This document shows positions 1 to 11,600 of a stretch of 64,000 nt of DNA, in pieces. Below the pieces are notes generated by a model. That model ran no database searches, was not told the DNA's origin, and saw nothing but the letters and a program-made list of their open reading frames with translations. Source of the stretch: Tiliqua scincoides (Eukaryota; Chordata; Lepidosauria; Squamata; Scincidae). The stretch lies in NCBI RefSeq assembly GCF_035046505.1, contig NC_089822.1:217492419-217556418 (forward strand), given 5' to 3'. Position 1 is the first letter of the stretch, and each line of letters starts with the position of its first letter. Both the position numbers and the translations under genes were made by a program.

Positions 1-799
1 AATAGTCTTCATTAAAATTCTATTGATGACCATAGTACTGCTTCCAAACTCTATTCTATAGTAATTCAGTTGTGAATTGATATCTTAGTTTGTGTTTGCA
101 AAAGCATTTGCAGAATAAGTGCTTGACTTTACAGATCTTTTAAAACCTGATGTTTGTACAGCCATTTTTACAGTCTTGCTTTCTCTGAAGAAAAATTTCT
201 TCCAATGTGAATACTATTTTAGATTTTTCTCAAATGCAAATGTTAGTGTTAGGTGGAAATAATCATTTATGTGAACCTATGAACTAAAGAAACAAGGAAA
301 CCTAGTGTTTTCTGAATTGTTTGGTACATCCTGAAATTTTAAAAGCCATAAAGCCTTTTGGTTTTAAAAAACGATACTAGAAATAAATTTGAAAAGTCAA
401 TAGTCAATAGTGCTACCAATATGAGTGACTGAGGGCTAATCCTAACCAACTTTCCAGCACTAAGGTAAGGGCAGTGCAACTCTGAGGTAAGGGAACAAAC
501 ATTGCTTTACCTTGAGGCCTCTGTGACTGCCCCCCAACTGCAGAATGCAGCACATGCCCCACTGACACAGCTATGCCAGTGCTGGAAAGTTGGTTAGGAT
601 TGCGGCCTCAGTTCAATAACACACGGTGTTGTTGCTACTGTAATTTGCATGGTTGTAGAGATAAAATAGCATCAAAAAAGTTTGGAAGTCTGTGAAGATT
701 GTTGTAACAACAGAATGTAGCTAGTAAGATTTCTGCTAATTAAGTGAAAATATAAGATGAATACAGTGACATTCTCACATTTCTGTGTCCTAACTATAG
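1..799. other. CACNA1D intron (5' end outside the window)
   Basis: AT-rich intron sequence. It holds one palindromic MITE at 433-607. I see no other gene or exon. Confidence 0.7.
433..607. mobile_element. Harbinger-like MITE, short family A
   Basis: The ends are inverted copies: GGGCTAATCCTAACCAACTT at the left and AAGTTGGTTAGGATTGCGGCC at the right (reverse complement). The inside carries the AAGGTAAGGGAACAAACATT core seen in the other copies. Confidence 0.75.
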
Positions 800-949
800 G
801 TCAGAATCGGGTGATAGGCATCTACCCACAATTTGCAGAGAAGATCATGAAATTCGAGATTACTATAACGATGATTACTACTTAGATGATCAGGAGTATT
901 TTAGTGGTGACGAGTATTACGAAGAAGACAGTATGTTGTCAGGAAGCAG
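800..949 (+). CDS. CACNA1D: CACNA1D coding exon (first in window)
   Basis: The exon follows the acceptor TAACTATAG and ends at the donor GTAAGG. It starts on the third base of a codon and ends after two bases of one. It encodes [15 protein letters not shown] followed by a stretch very rich in Asp, Glu and Tyr (including [15 protein letters not shown]) and ends ...MLSGSR. The [12 protein letters not shown] start matches human Cav1.3. The acidic/tyrosine part is more extreme than the human counterpart as I recall it. Confidence 0.93.
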
Positions 950-3900
950 GTAAGGATATTAAGCTCCACCAAGAAAATAACTTGGTAAATTGCATACCTA
1001 AAGAACCTAAGTCTACAGTCCTGAACACAGTAAATAGTGGGACTCCATAGTGGGACTTACTACTGAATAAATAAGCATAGGCTTGCACTTTAAATGTATA
1101 ACATAGGGAATGTTATACTTTATTTTATACAAAGAAGCAAAACAAAATAGAATGGTGTAATAGGAAACATGATTGAACAAGAAAAGTATAAGGCACACAG
1201 TAAATTCAATTTCATGCTTTGTCACAGATTATCTGAAAACATAAATAAGTTATTGGTGGCCTGAATGTACAAGTCGAAGCGTGTGAGTGTGTGTATGAGA
1301 GCCCAATCCTACCTAAATCCCTGTGCGATGATGCAGCAGCACCGGCACAGTTTCTGCAGCATCCCATCCACAGGAGTTTTTCAGCTACTGGAGGTCTACT
1401 TGGGGTAAGCCCCAGCAGCTACTACGGGGCAACATGGACCTATGCCATCTCAATCACTGGCACAAGTCCACATTGCTCCATGAAGATGGATAAGGCTTGG
1501 GAAGGGGCTCAGGATTCGTCATGCACACACACCCCCCATCTTGCCCCCTCCTGGGCCTGATCCACCCACTTCGCTGCCTGGTCACTACTCCATTCTGCTC
1601 ACCCCTCCTTGGTTTGTCCTCCCCATCCTGTCAAACTCCCTCCCCACCTCCCTCCAATCCCCCGTACGGGTTTACCTGCTTCGGCAGGTATTCATGGCCC
1701 CACCAGCACATGGGAGGCCACAGTGCAGCAGGCTTCCAGCATTTGTTGGCAGAGGCTATTCTGTGACAGCCGTAAAGCAGCCTCTGTCAGTGCAATGCTA
1801 CTTATGCCAGCGGGGAAGGGGGTTAGGGTTGGACCAAGAGAGACTATTCTGGAATCTGATCCCTTGCTGGGACTGTAGTCAAGAGCACCAGGACTTCTCC
1901 TATAGCAAGAGCAACAATATCAACTTTACTAGTTCTCAGGTGCTGCCTTTGAAAAATGTTTTCAAAGGAACTGAGCTGAGAAGAAGCTTTAGACTCAGCA
2001 GGAGGCAAACAGAAATTTGCCTAGGCAAATATGATCGTATTTAAGCTGTTGTCTTTCTCAGGGGCTATCTGAGAAGATAGTATAATACACATGTTAAAGC
2101 AAGGCTACAATTCTTTGTAGGAAGTAGTAGTATTTACTATATAGTAATAGGAAATAAGTCATATTAAACACAGTAGACTTTATTTCTGAGTAGACATGAG
2201 TAGAGCTGCCACTCGAATATGCTTCTTAAATTTTCCCAGGATATTTGTTTTAATCCTTTTTTCAATTTTGATACATGTGTTTTAAACTATGGCGGCCCAC
2301 TCCCATCATTTAGAATAAATCTCCCAACGTCTTTATTGGCCCAATCCTATTCAAAGCCTTTGGCAGCTGTAAGTCCCATTCTGGTGGCATAAAACCCAAG
2401 CTGCTGTCATGCACTTCAGAGCTGCTGGTGCAAAAGGCCAGAGATTCAGCATGCATGCTAGCAACTCCCAGATACCCGGCTGGAGCAGGTAAGGTTCCAG
2501 TGGGGGCAGTTCAGGGGAGGATTGAGGTGGGGACTCAGACCAGCTGGGAGAAGTTTGGGGGCAGGAGGGGAAGGACCTTGGTGGCAGTAGCATACGCCAA
2601 GATCCTATCCCCCTAGAGATGAAAAGCTCCAGAGTTAACTGCAAATAGAATTAACTACATCAGTAAAGTTCCAAGTTAGAACACATATTTTTGTAACAAA
2701 CAAGGACCTAATGAACAAGACTGATAAGAATAACCCTGCTCACGGAGCAAAGAGGCAACTTTTAAGTGATGGTGCTCCTATATTTAGCAGGGGGGAAGCA
2801 AATGTCCCTTTTCACCCCAATGCAGTGCCATTTTAGTGGCTGTTGCTGGTGGCGTTCTGTATATTTTTTAGATTGTGATCCCTTTTGGGACAGGAAGCCA
2901 CTTACAACCTAATCCTATGGTTCCTATGGTAGCACCTACAGCTCCAATGGTGCCAAAGTGGTGACCACCGGATCTTGTGGGCACCAGGACACTGACAGAG
3001 GTGTCTTCAGGGCAAGGGAGCATTTGCTCCCTTACCCCGGATAGATAGCAGCTGGCAGCAATGGGTCTCTTCGACTCTGCATTCACATTTGAGCAGACAC
3101 AGAACTGAGGAGTCCTGTGTCAGGCTGACCAGGCCAGGAGGGAGGTTAGGATATGGCAGCAGAGCCTGCCGCCGTCTCCGGTCCCCGCCTAGGCTGGTTC
3201 CTCCCCGTCTGGTGGACTGTGACACAACTACGACTATAATAATAACACAAAGTCATGAAGTGTCCATATGAAAAATTTTGGTTAATTTGATCTTTACTTT
3301 TTGAGGGGGGGGGAGGGGGTAACCAAGACAGAGTATCCATGCTCTTCAAGAGGTGATTCAATCAGGTCTGCTGAACTTCTGCCCCTCCCCATTTTTTCAA
3401 CTTCTTTTGCCTGCTTAATTGGCCAATGATTTCCCTGTCCAGGTTCTCATAGTTCCTTAGTCATAGCAAGGAACTTACAGCCCAATCCTGAGCTGCCCAG
3501 AGTGGGCTGCTGTGACACCGAAAATGGCTGCTGCAGCAGCTGCCAGCAGCTACTCAGGGGAAAGAGATGTTAGTCTTCTTCCCCCGGGGTAAGAAAAATA
3601 GCTCCAGAATACTTCCTCCCAACCTCCCCTCACGCCCCCACCTACTTCTCTACCGCCCCGCAGTTCAGGTGACCGCCAAGCGACACCCAGCTTTCCACCT
3701 GCTCTAACCTAGCATGTGCTCGCAGTGGGCTACCTTTGGTGCTGGGCCAGAGCTAAGCCCTGCAAACGTGCATTTTGGCATGTTTGCAACAGTGTGTGCT
3801 GGCTCTAAGCCTGTGCACAGAGCTCAGAATTGAGCTGTTAGGGCCCAGACGTATCCAACTTTCCAGCACCTGTGCAGCCACAATGCAACCCTGAGGTAAG

Positions 3901-6900
3901 GGAACAAATGTTACCTTGAGGAGGCCTTTGTGACCTTGAGGAGGCCTCCTCACCAAAGGATGCAGCACACACCCCAATGGCAGTGGAAAATTGGATAAGA
4001 TTGGACCCTTACTTCCTTACACTGCACAATGCAGTGTAAAAACAATGTCATCATATTGATCAGATTTGTTTTACAGTACACAAATATATATACATATATT
4101 CAGTGCTATAGGTCATGGGCCTCCAAACTTCAGCCCATGGGCCAGATCCAGTGTGCCAGCATAATAATCTCAGGTGCGGCAGTGGTGAAGCTTACTGTTC
4201 TGCCCTGCAGCCACCTTTCATTGTGTCAGATTGCGATGCAGACCCTTTTGGGGCAATATGCAGTGGAATCGGCTCCCCAGTGCAAGTCTGCAGTGATCCA
4301 GCGTGACAAAAGGTGGCCGCAAGGTGGAATGGCAAAGCTTCGCCACTACTGCACTGCACCCAAAATGATTATGCTGGCGCACCAATGGGCCAGAATTTGG
4401 AGGCCTCTAGGAAAATAGGGTGATTGAGACAGGGGAAACTTGTGGCAGCCAGAAGCAGCAGATGCTTAGGACTAGTGATGATCACAGAATAGCTGGTCAG
4501 AAAGTGGATCACGGCCATCTGAAAGGTAACTGAGTAATATTGGAAATACAGAGGTGTTGCAAATGCTATTGTACTGTTTTCTTTTATTCGGCATACTCCT
4601 GTGAGATTCTTTCATCATCCTGGTTTATGAGCATAACATTGGCCTAAAGGATCTTGTTAATTGGTTTGATGTTTAAGCATAATAGTTTCAAGAAAATGAA
4701 TGTAGGCTAATGAGTTGGTTGCTATAAACAAATTTGTGTTAGTCTATTTTGTGAACAGCAGTGACAAAGACATCCATAACAGTCCCATATTGTACATATT
4801 TGATTAACCTTTATATGGTAGCATGAATCAGCAAAGCACACCAATAACAGAATTTGAGGAGATGGTAAATAAAAGGCTGACGATAAGTTTGCCTGTCATT
4901 TCATTTATCATCTGTTTGTTTTACTCAGGCATATGCACGACTGTCGCAGCAGATATCATTGTAACGATATAGATTTTGAACGGCCAAAGGGTTATCATCA
5001 TCCACATGGCTTTTTTGAGGAAGATGACTCACAGATGTGTTATGATTCAAAAAGATCTCCTAGGAGACGGTTGCTACCTCCAACACCTCCACGTGAGTAC
5101 ACCAGGAATGTTGATTTCATTATATAAACATGGTTTCATGGAATGTTGGTTTCATTATATCACTTGCAATAGAACAAATGGCTTATTTTGGACCCATAGT
5201 CCCAACATTATATGAATCAAATGTGCTTGTAGTACCAGAGACAACTTGCACAGTGTAGAGAGCACCAGTGTATAGAATCAAAGAGTTGGAAGAGACTATA
5301 AGATTATTGAGTCCAACCCCCTGCCAAAGAAGGCTGTCCATAGTTACAGCCGCCATGATAAATGGCTGTCCAGTCTCTGCTTGAAGACCCCCAACAATGG
5401 AGAGATCCAAGGTGGCAGCACCCAGGAGGGGACACCATTCTTTGAAGGAGCTTCTACTATTCAAAGACCTCTTGCTACTCTTGAGGTTTCACCTTTGCTA
5501 TTTCACCTTGAATTGGTTTTTGTGGCTGGGGGCTAGACCTGGACACCGCTGAGAATGAATAGTGCAAAACATTCAAAACAGTGCAGGAGCATGTGTTTGA
5601 TTTTATGTGTGTCTGATGTTAGCTGGGGATTCTACATTCAAGGCATTAAAGCTGAAGGCTGGAAACTGCAGCATCTCAGAATATTTTGTGGCTAATTTAT
5701 GTTTATGAGACCCACATTTATGGAACAAAGTGATGCACACTGTTGTCTGTAAACGTGGAAAATAGTTCCAAGGGGATCCAAATTAGGGAATAAAACTTAT
5801 GAATAATTTCCATGTCTGTGCAGCCTTGCAAACATGTTGTAAGACTGAATCATTATAGAGCTGGCTTTCTGTAAGAATCAGCTTCCAAACTATTACTGTC
5901 ATTGGGTTGTTTCTGTAAAAAGGCGCTCCTTCCAAGAATGGAAGAAGTATTCTGATCATTCAAAGGGTCACTTCTGCTCAGAAAAGGTGAAATAACAAAA
6001 TCTCTTGTTACTCTTATGTGCACATATGCAAATCCTGCTTCTCAGTTTTCTGTCATGTCTGCCTCCTCTCTTATGTCAGCATGAACTGATAGTAGTACTC
6101 AGGTTGTTTGCTGAAACTATTAAGGTTGCTACGGAGAGCAGAAAAAAAAGAAATGAAGTCATTTGGTTCTGTTCATCAGATGAGAGGAATTAAATGTTGG
6201 GGTTAGAACAAACCAGATTTGTGTTGTTTTTGTTCCAGAAGAAACGTTTCTATCATGCACAGAGACTTAAAATATTGGTATATATTAAATAAATATTTAC
6301 CATTTCAGTGACTCACTTTCTGGCACTTTTCATCACAGACACACCATCTGCTAACACTATTACAGATTTTAGGTTGTGTTTATTTTACCAACCCGTTCTG
6401 CACAATTCTAAGAAATAATTCCAGTTTTCAAGAAATGAAAATGGAGATTAATTCATGAAATGTTTCTACTAATATAACTGAAGTCCAGGCTGTCTTTATA
6501 AACTCAAGAGAATAAATAATACTCAAGTTCAGTGCTGTTGCAATGATGGTATTCTTGATGTGGATACTGGAAAAGGGAAAGAATGAAAAGTAATGAGAAA
6601 AATCAGCTGTCAAGAGAAGCAAGAGGTCTTTGAAGGTGACTTCAGTGCCAGCAGCATGTAGCTGGAGTCCTCAGGGCAAAACCTGCCTTGAGCCCTTCAA
6701 GGCACCCTCATCTATCTCCTGGTGGTTCATTAGGCACTGCCACTGATATTAGGCCTCCACAGGTTGGGCTGGGGTGTGGATTCTCTGCCAAAGCCCAACC
6801 TGGCCAACCCCTGATGCCAGCCTAGGTTACTTAATCAATTTCAAATAATAATACATATTAGCCAATTGTACATGGGTTATCTCATCAGTGCAAGCTTGGA

Positions 6901-8620
6901 AATGTACCTTTTTCCCCTGCACTTTTGAGACACAGTGGATGTTTAGTATACTCTTTTCAAAGTGCTCAAGAAAATCTTTGGGGTGGGTTTTAATTATTAT
7001 TTTATGAATTTATACCCTCCCTTTCCAGTTAAAAACTGCACATGCTGTAATGTTACATGTTAGTGTAATGTAATATGGCATCATCCTAGGATATCGGAGC
7101 CAGGTTGTTTTGGTCAGTTAGTGGAACTTTAATTTCGTTGCATGATTAGCTGATTCATGTTTGGCAGATTATTCTGTTTATGATATAAACTGTTATTCCT
7201 GGACATTGAAAGACAATTTACTGTCTTTTATATTTTATGTGTTTTTGGTTTTTGAGTGTGTGTTTAATTGGAATGACAGACTCTGTGATTTATATGATAA
7301 TGATAATGGTAACACTTTAAATCCATCTCTTACTGTAAATGCCACCCAGCTTCTGAGCCTAGAAAATGACTGAACTTGGCTCTTCCCCTTGCTGCCAGTT
7401 AGCCTCTCTGAATACTTGTGGACATCCATCTGCTGTTCAGAAGATAGCAAAGAAACCTTCATTATCACAACCTTTCCTAATCCAGAGCTGATTTCATCAG
7501 ATGTATGAAATAGAAGTGCGAATAGTGGAACATATTTGTACTGTAATACTTCCCATAGTACAGTTTTCCTTAGCGCTAGTTTGTTTTCTCCTGGTATGAC
7601 TAGTAGGCCAATGAAAGCAGTGCATTCTGCGTAGTACCACTTTTGTGCTTAGTCGAAATGATGCTTCCTATAGCACTCTTTCAACAAGCACTTGATATTC
7701 CAGGTAATGTATTCCCCATCACGCAATAGGAGGTATTACTGAACATAGACATACATTTATGTGACAGCCTCCAACGAAGAGGAAATCCTTTTTTCCAAGG
7801 TGAGAGCAAAAGATAAAGGAATACACGAGCAGAGAGACATGAGCCAAACCAATCTGCAGAACAGACTTCAAGCCTAGCAGAATCTGAGAATACACCTTTT
7901 GTAGATGCCTACAGTTCCTACCTACAAGTTGCAATCAATCATTCGTCATAGTTACTCACTAGTATTACTACTACGTACTAGCATAGCTATTCTAGAATCA
8001 GTCTCCAAAATCTAGTCATGACCAATCTTTTCAAATTTCAGCAAATCGTCGTTCTTCCTTTAATTTTGAATGCCTCCGCCGACAGAGCAGTCAAGATGAA
8101 ATCCCCCTCTCCCCTACTTTTCATCACCGCACTGCTTTACCCCTGCATTTAATGCAACAGCAGGTGAGTTGAAACCAGACCCCTACCTAACTTCAGGTGT
8201 AAAATGGCTTCTGTAATTTTTTTACCTCTATTTCAGGTATGCAGATATCCAGTTGTCTGACTTCTTCATGTATCAGAACATTATTGCAAGGCCACTAGTC
8301 TGGTAGGGACCAGATAGGCAGGATTTTACTTGCATTATTGATCTTGGCATATTTGCTTTTTCTTATATAAATAAAAAAAATGGAAGATTTTTTTCCCCAA
8401 GGCGAATAGAATACAGTATACAAAAAGATCCAGATTACAACTATGGCAGGGGTTTTAAAGCTCTCCTATCTCATCCACTATGGTTTTAATCTAGATTGGG
8501 CATGCACCCCTATCATATTTACATAAGGAAAAGCAAGCATGGCAGGGCCTTTGAACTGATTCATGTCATGTCTCCTTCAGCCCTTGAGAATTATGGCTAT
8601 TGGGATCTTAGTCTAATGCT

Positions 8621-8666
<46 letters not shown>

Positions 8667-11600
8667 TGTTACTACAATCTAAATCTTAATAATGCTACCA
8701 TTGTACCTGCAAAACCACTGAAGGGGTGCTCCTTGAGACTATCTAGGAGCAAGTAGTTCTGCTCCAAGCCCAATCTGAAAAAAGGTAGTGGGCTTTATCA
8801 ACAGTGCATTGGAATGTGTGCAGGATGTATAAAGAACTACACTAAGGGCCCAATCCTATCCAACTTTCCAGTGCTGATGCAGCCACAATGCAGAACTGTA
8901 GACCTGGATACAACTAAACATTTAGTGCAGAGAAGGAAGCATTTCTGAGTTCTCGGGGGAGAGGGGTTCTATAAGAAATTCAAACCACTAGATTAGCTAC
9001 GGATTGCTAAGTTGGCTGTGTCTATTATTTTATTCATATTGTTGTGGTTTAGTGTTACTCAGAAACATCACATTAAATTCAGTGGTAGTTAAATGTGCAC
9101 AGATTGTGGCTTCATAGTCTGATACCAATTTTCGCCAGTCATTTCTGCATCGGACATGATGTGCGTGATCTTTGAGCAGAATCTCCTTAGAGCAGGGGTG
9201 CTCAAACTTTCAACTTTAGGGATGCTGGACCTTTAACAAGTGTATAGAAGAGAGAATTTCAGCAGGTGCAGCTTGTCATCTGTGGGATGAGAAGTTGCAC
9301 CTTCTGCAGTTCTCTCTTGTATACACTTGTTAAAGGTCCAGCATCCCTAAAGTTGAAAGTTTGAGCAACCCTGCCTTAGAGGATGAGTTATTTAAGTTAA
9401 TAGCAGCTGAAGCAGAGGGATTGGATTGGTGCCGGCAGATGGAAGTCTCCTGCCCCCCCCAACACCATTTTCCTGACTAAAATTCCCTCCACCATGTTAT
9501 TTGCCCTGAAAATACCAGTTTAATATCTGTATATTCCATACCCCCGGTGAAGAAAATAGCTTCAGGGAGTCATTTTAACCAGAAAAATGGCAGGGTGAAA
9601 TGATTAAACCCTTCTCTGGAGCTATGCTCCTAACCTGAAAGAGCCTCCTCCCCCCAAGGCAGCTGCTGCTATTATTATTATTGGCAAAGCAAGAGATCCT
9701 CATCACAGATCCCATATCATGTCTAGGTGTACCCTTTGCTTCCTTAAACATGCAGTGGATATCACTGTAGTGTGTTAGGATAGTCTGCTAATAATATTAA
9801 CACTTTTCTTGCCTTTGATACTGGATTTTATTACATGATTGTTTGGTTCTGTTCAGTTTTATTGCCCATGTGTTCCTAGACAATACAGGTTTCAGAAGAA
9901 AGTAACAAAAATGTTGCTTGGATGTTGATAACAAATAAGTTTGGTTGCTGATTGCAGTTGCCTTTCAAGCTATGGTCAGACAATAGGTATATTATTATAT
10001 TACTGTAAGTCAGTAGGTATATCAGTTCTTCATCTCTTTCACAGGTTATGGCTGTTGCGGGTCTGGATGCCACTAAAGCCCACAGACATTCCCCCAGTCG
10101 TTCAACACGTTCCTGGGCTACCCCACCAGCTACGCCCCCCAACAGGGACCATACTCCGTATTACACACCACTTATCCAAGTTGACCGAGCAGAATCCACA
10201 GAACATATGAATGGCAGCCTGCCTTCTTTGCATAGGAGTTCCTGGTATACGGATGACCCTGATATTGCCTATCGGACATTTACACCAGCTAATCTGACTG
10301 TCCCAAGCGACTTCCGGCATAAGCATAGTGACAAACAGAGGAGTGCAGACAGTTTGGTTGAAGCGGTAAGTGATTTGCAGTTTTGTTATGAGCTGGGGGA
10401 TTCAATTTTTTCTATTCAATTTTGAACATAGAGGATTCTCTGCATGTATTTATGTTAGTCTCATGGCTCTGTCAGGATTTATAGTGAGAAATACTACCTT
10501 CCAAAATCTCTTCAAGCATTGTGTGTTATTGAGCAATTCTCTTTCAATTTCTTATGTTCATCACCATCACTATGTGAGGCAGATGGATGGTATTATTGTT
10601 ATTATTATTCAGGTCGCACATCTGTATCCGCAGATTCAGGACCTCCAGTTTTAACTAACAGTGAGTTCCGAACCTGCAGTAGAGGCCAAACCTGATCTCC
10701 CAGACACAGCCGGTGCCTTTCTGAGGCTGTAGAGGCCTCTGAATAACTCCAGTGACCGGAGAATATCACTCTATGGACTGGGACTGCATATTTGTTTATT
10801 TGCAGGTTTTGGTATCTGCAGGGGGCCAGGAATGGATCCCCCGTGGATGCTGACTGTATAGTGCTTTTCAACAAGGGTAGTTCACAGAGCAGTTTGTGTA
10901 GTTAAATAAACAGTTCCTGTCCCAAAAAGACTTACAGTCGTACAAAATACAGAAGAGACAGCAGCAATAGCCACTGGAAAAGATACCATGCTGGAGTGAA
11001 GAGGAACAGTTGCTCTCCCCCAGCTAAATATAAGATAATATATAAGAAATATAATGCCACTCTTCTGTTGGTTGTTCTTCATTTTACAGATGATCAAGAT
11101 ATATATGCCTCAATGAGTAACTAAGCAAAAGAATTTACATTAAAGTGCATCCTTAATTAGCTGAATACATTTTCTAGAGTTTATTCCATAGTCTTTCAGC
11201 TCAGTGCGTTCTGGTGTCAGTTTCCTTACTAATTCTCTGGATTTCAGCCCTGTTTTCTGCTACAAAAATGATCTGAGTGCTAGAGGTCATTTTCCTGCTG
11301 AACATGCAAAGAAGCTTCTTTTTTATATAAAACAGATGATTGGCAGTGCCAGTGCTTAATGCTCTGAATTCTGACAGTACTGATCAGAACCATTTTTTTT
11401 TTTATGAGAAATGTGTTTTATGACATGGACTGATAAACATCTTCAAAGGGGAGCACTTTACATGTGAGGATCATAATTGTGATTATAAATAATACTTAGA
11501 AAAAGTTTTCAAAAGTCTCTTGAACAGCAAAATATATCCTACAGAATAGAGTTTTGAAGCTTTACTTCTACAGGTTGAGTCCATGCCAAAAAACGCACTA

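Larger units (their letters stand above)
950..4928. other. CACNA1D intron, repeat-rich
   Basis: The intron holds GC-rich MITEs at 1299-1833 and 3841-4008, related sequence at 2338-2615, 2907-3235 and 3479-3700, a family E repeat at 2755-2906 and a hAT-like element near 4113-4411. No exon-like block was found between. Confidence 0.65.
8164..10044. other. CACNA1D intron
   Basis: It contains a GT microsatellite, half of a family A MITE (8846-8900) and a hairpin hAT element (9193-9373). The rest is unremarkable. Confidence 0.65.

Noticed and set aside
1541-2044. Open frame of 167 codons in a CACNA1D intron
   Set aside because: It overlaps a GC-rich MITE and has no recognisable protein sequence.
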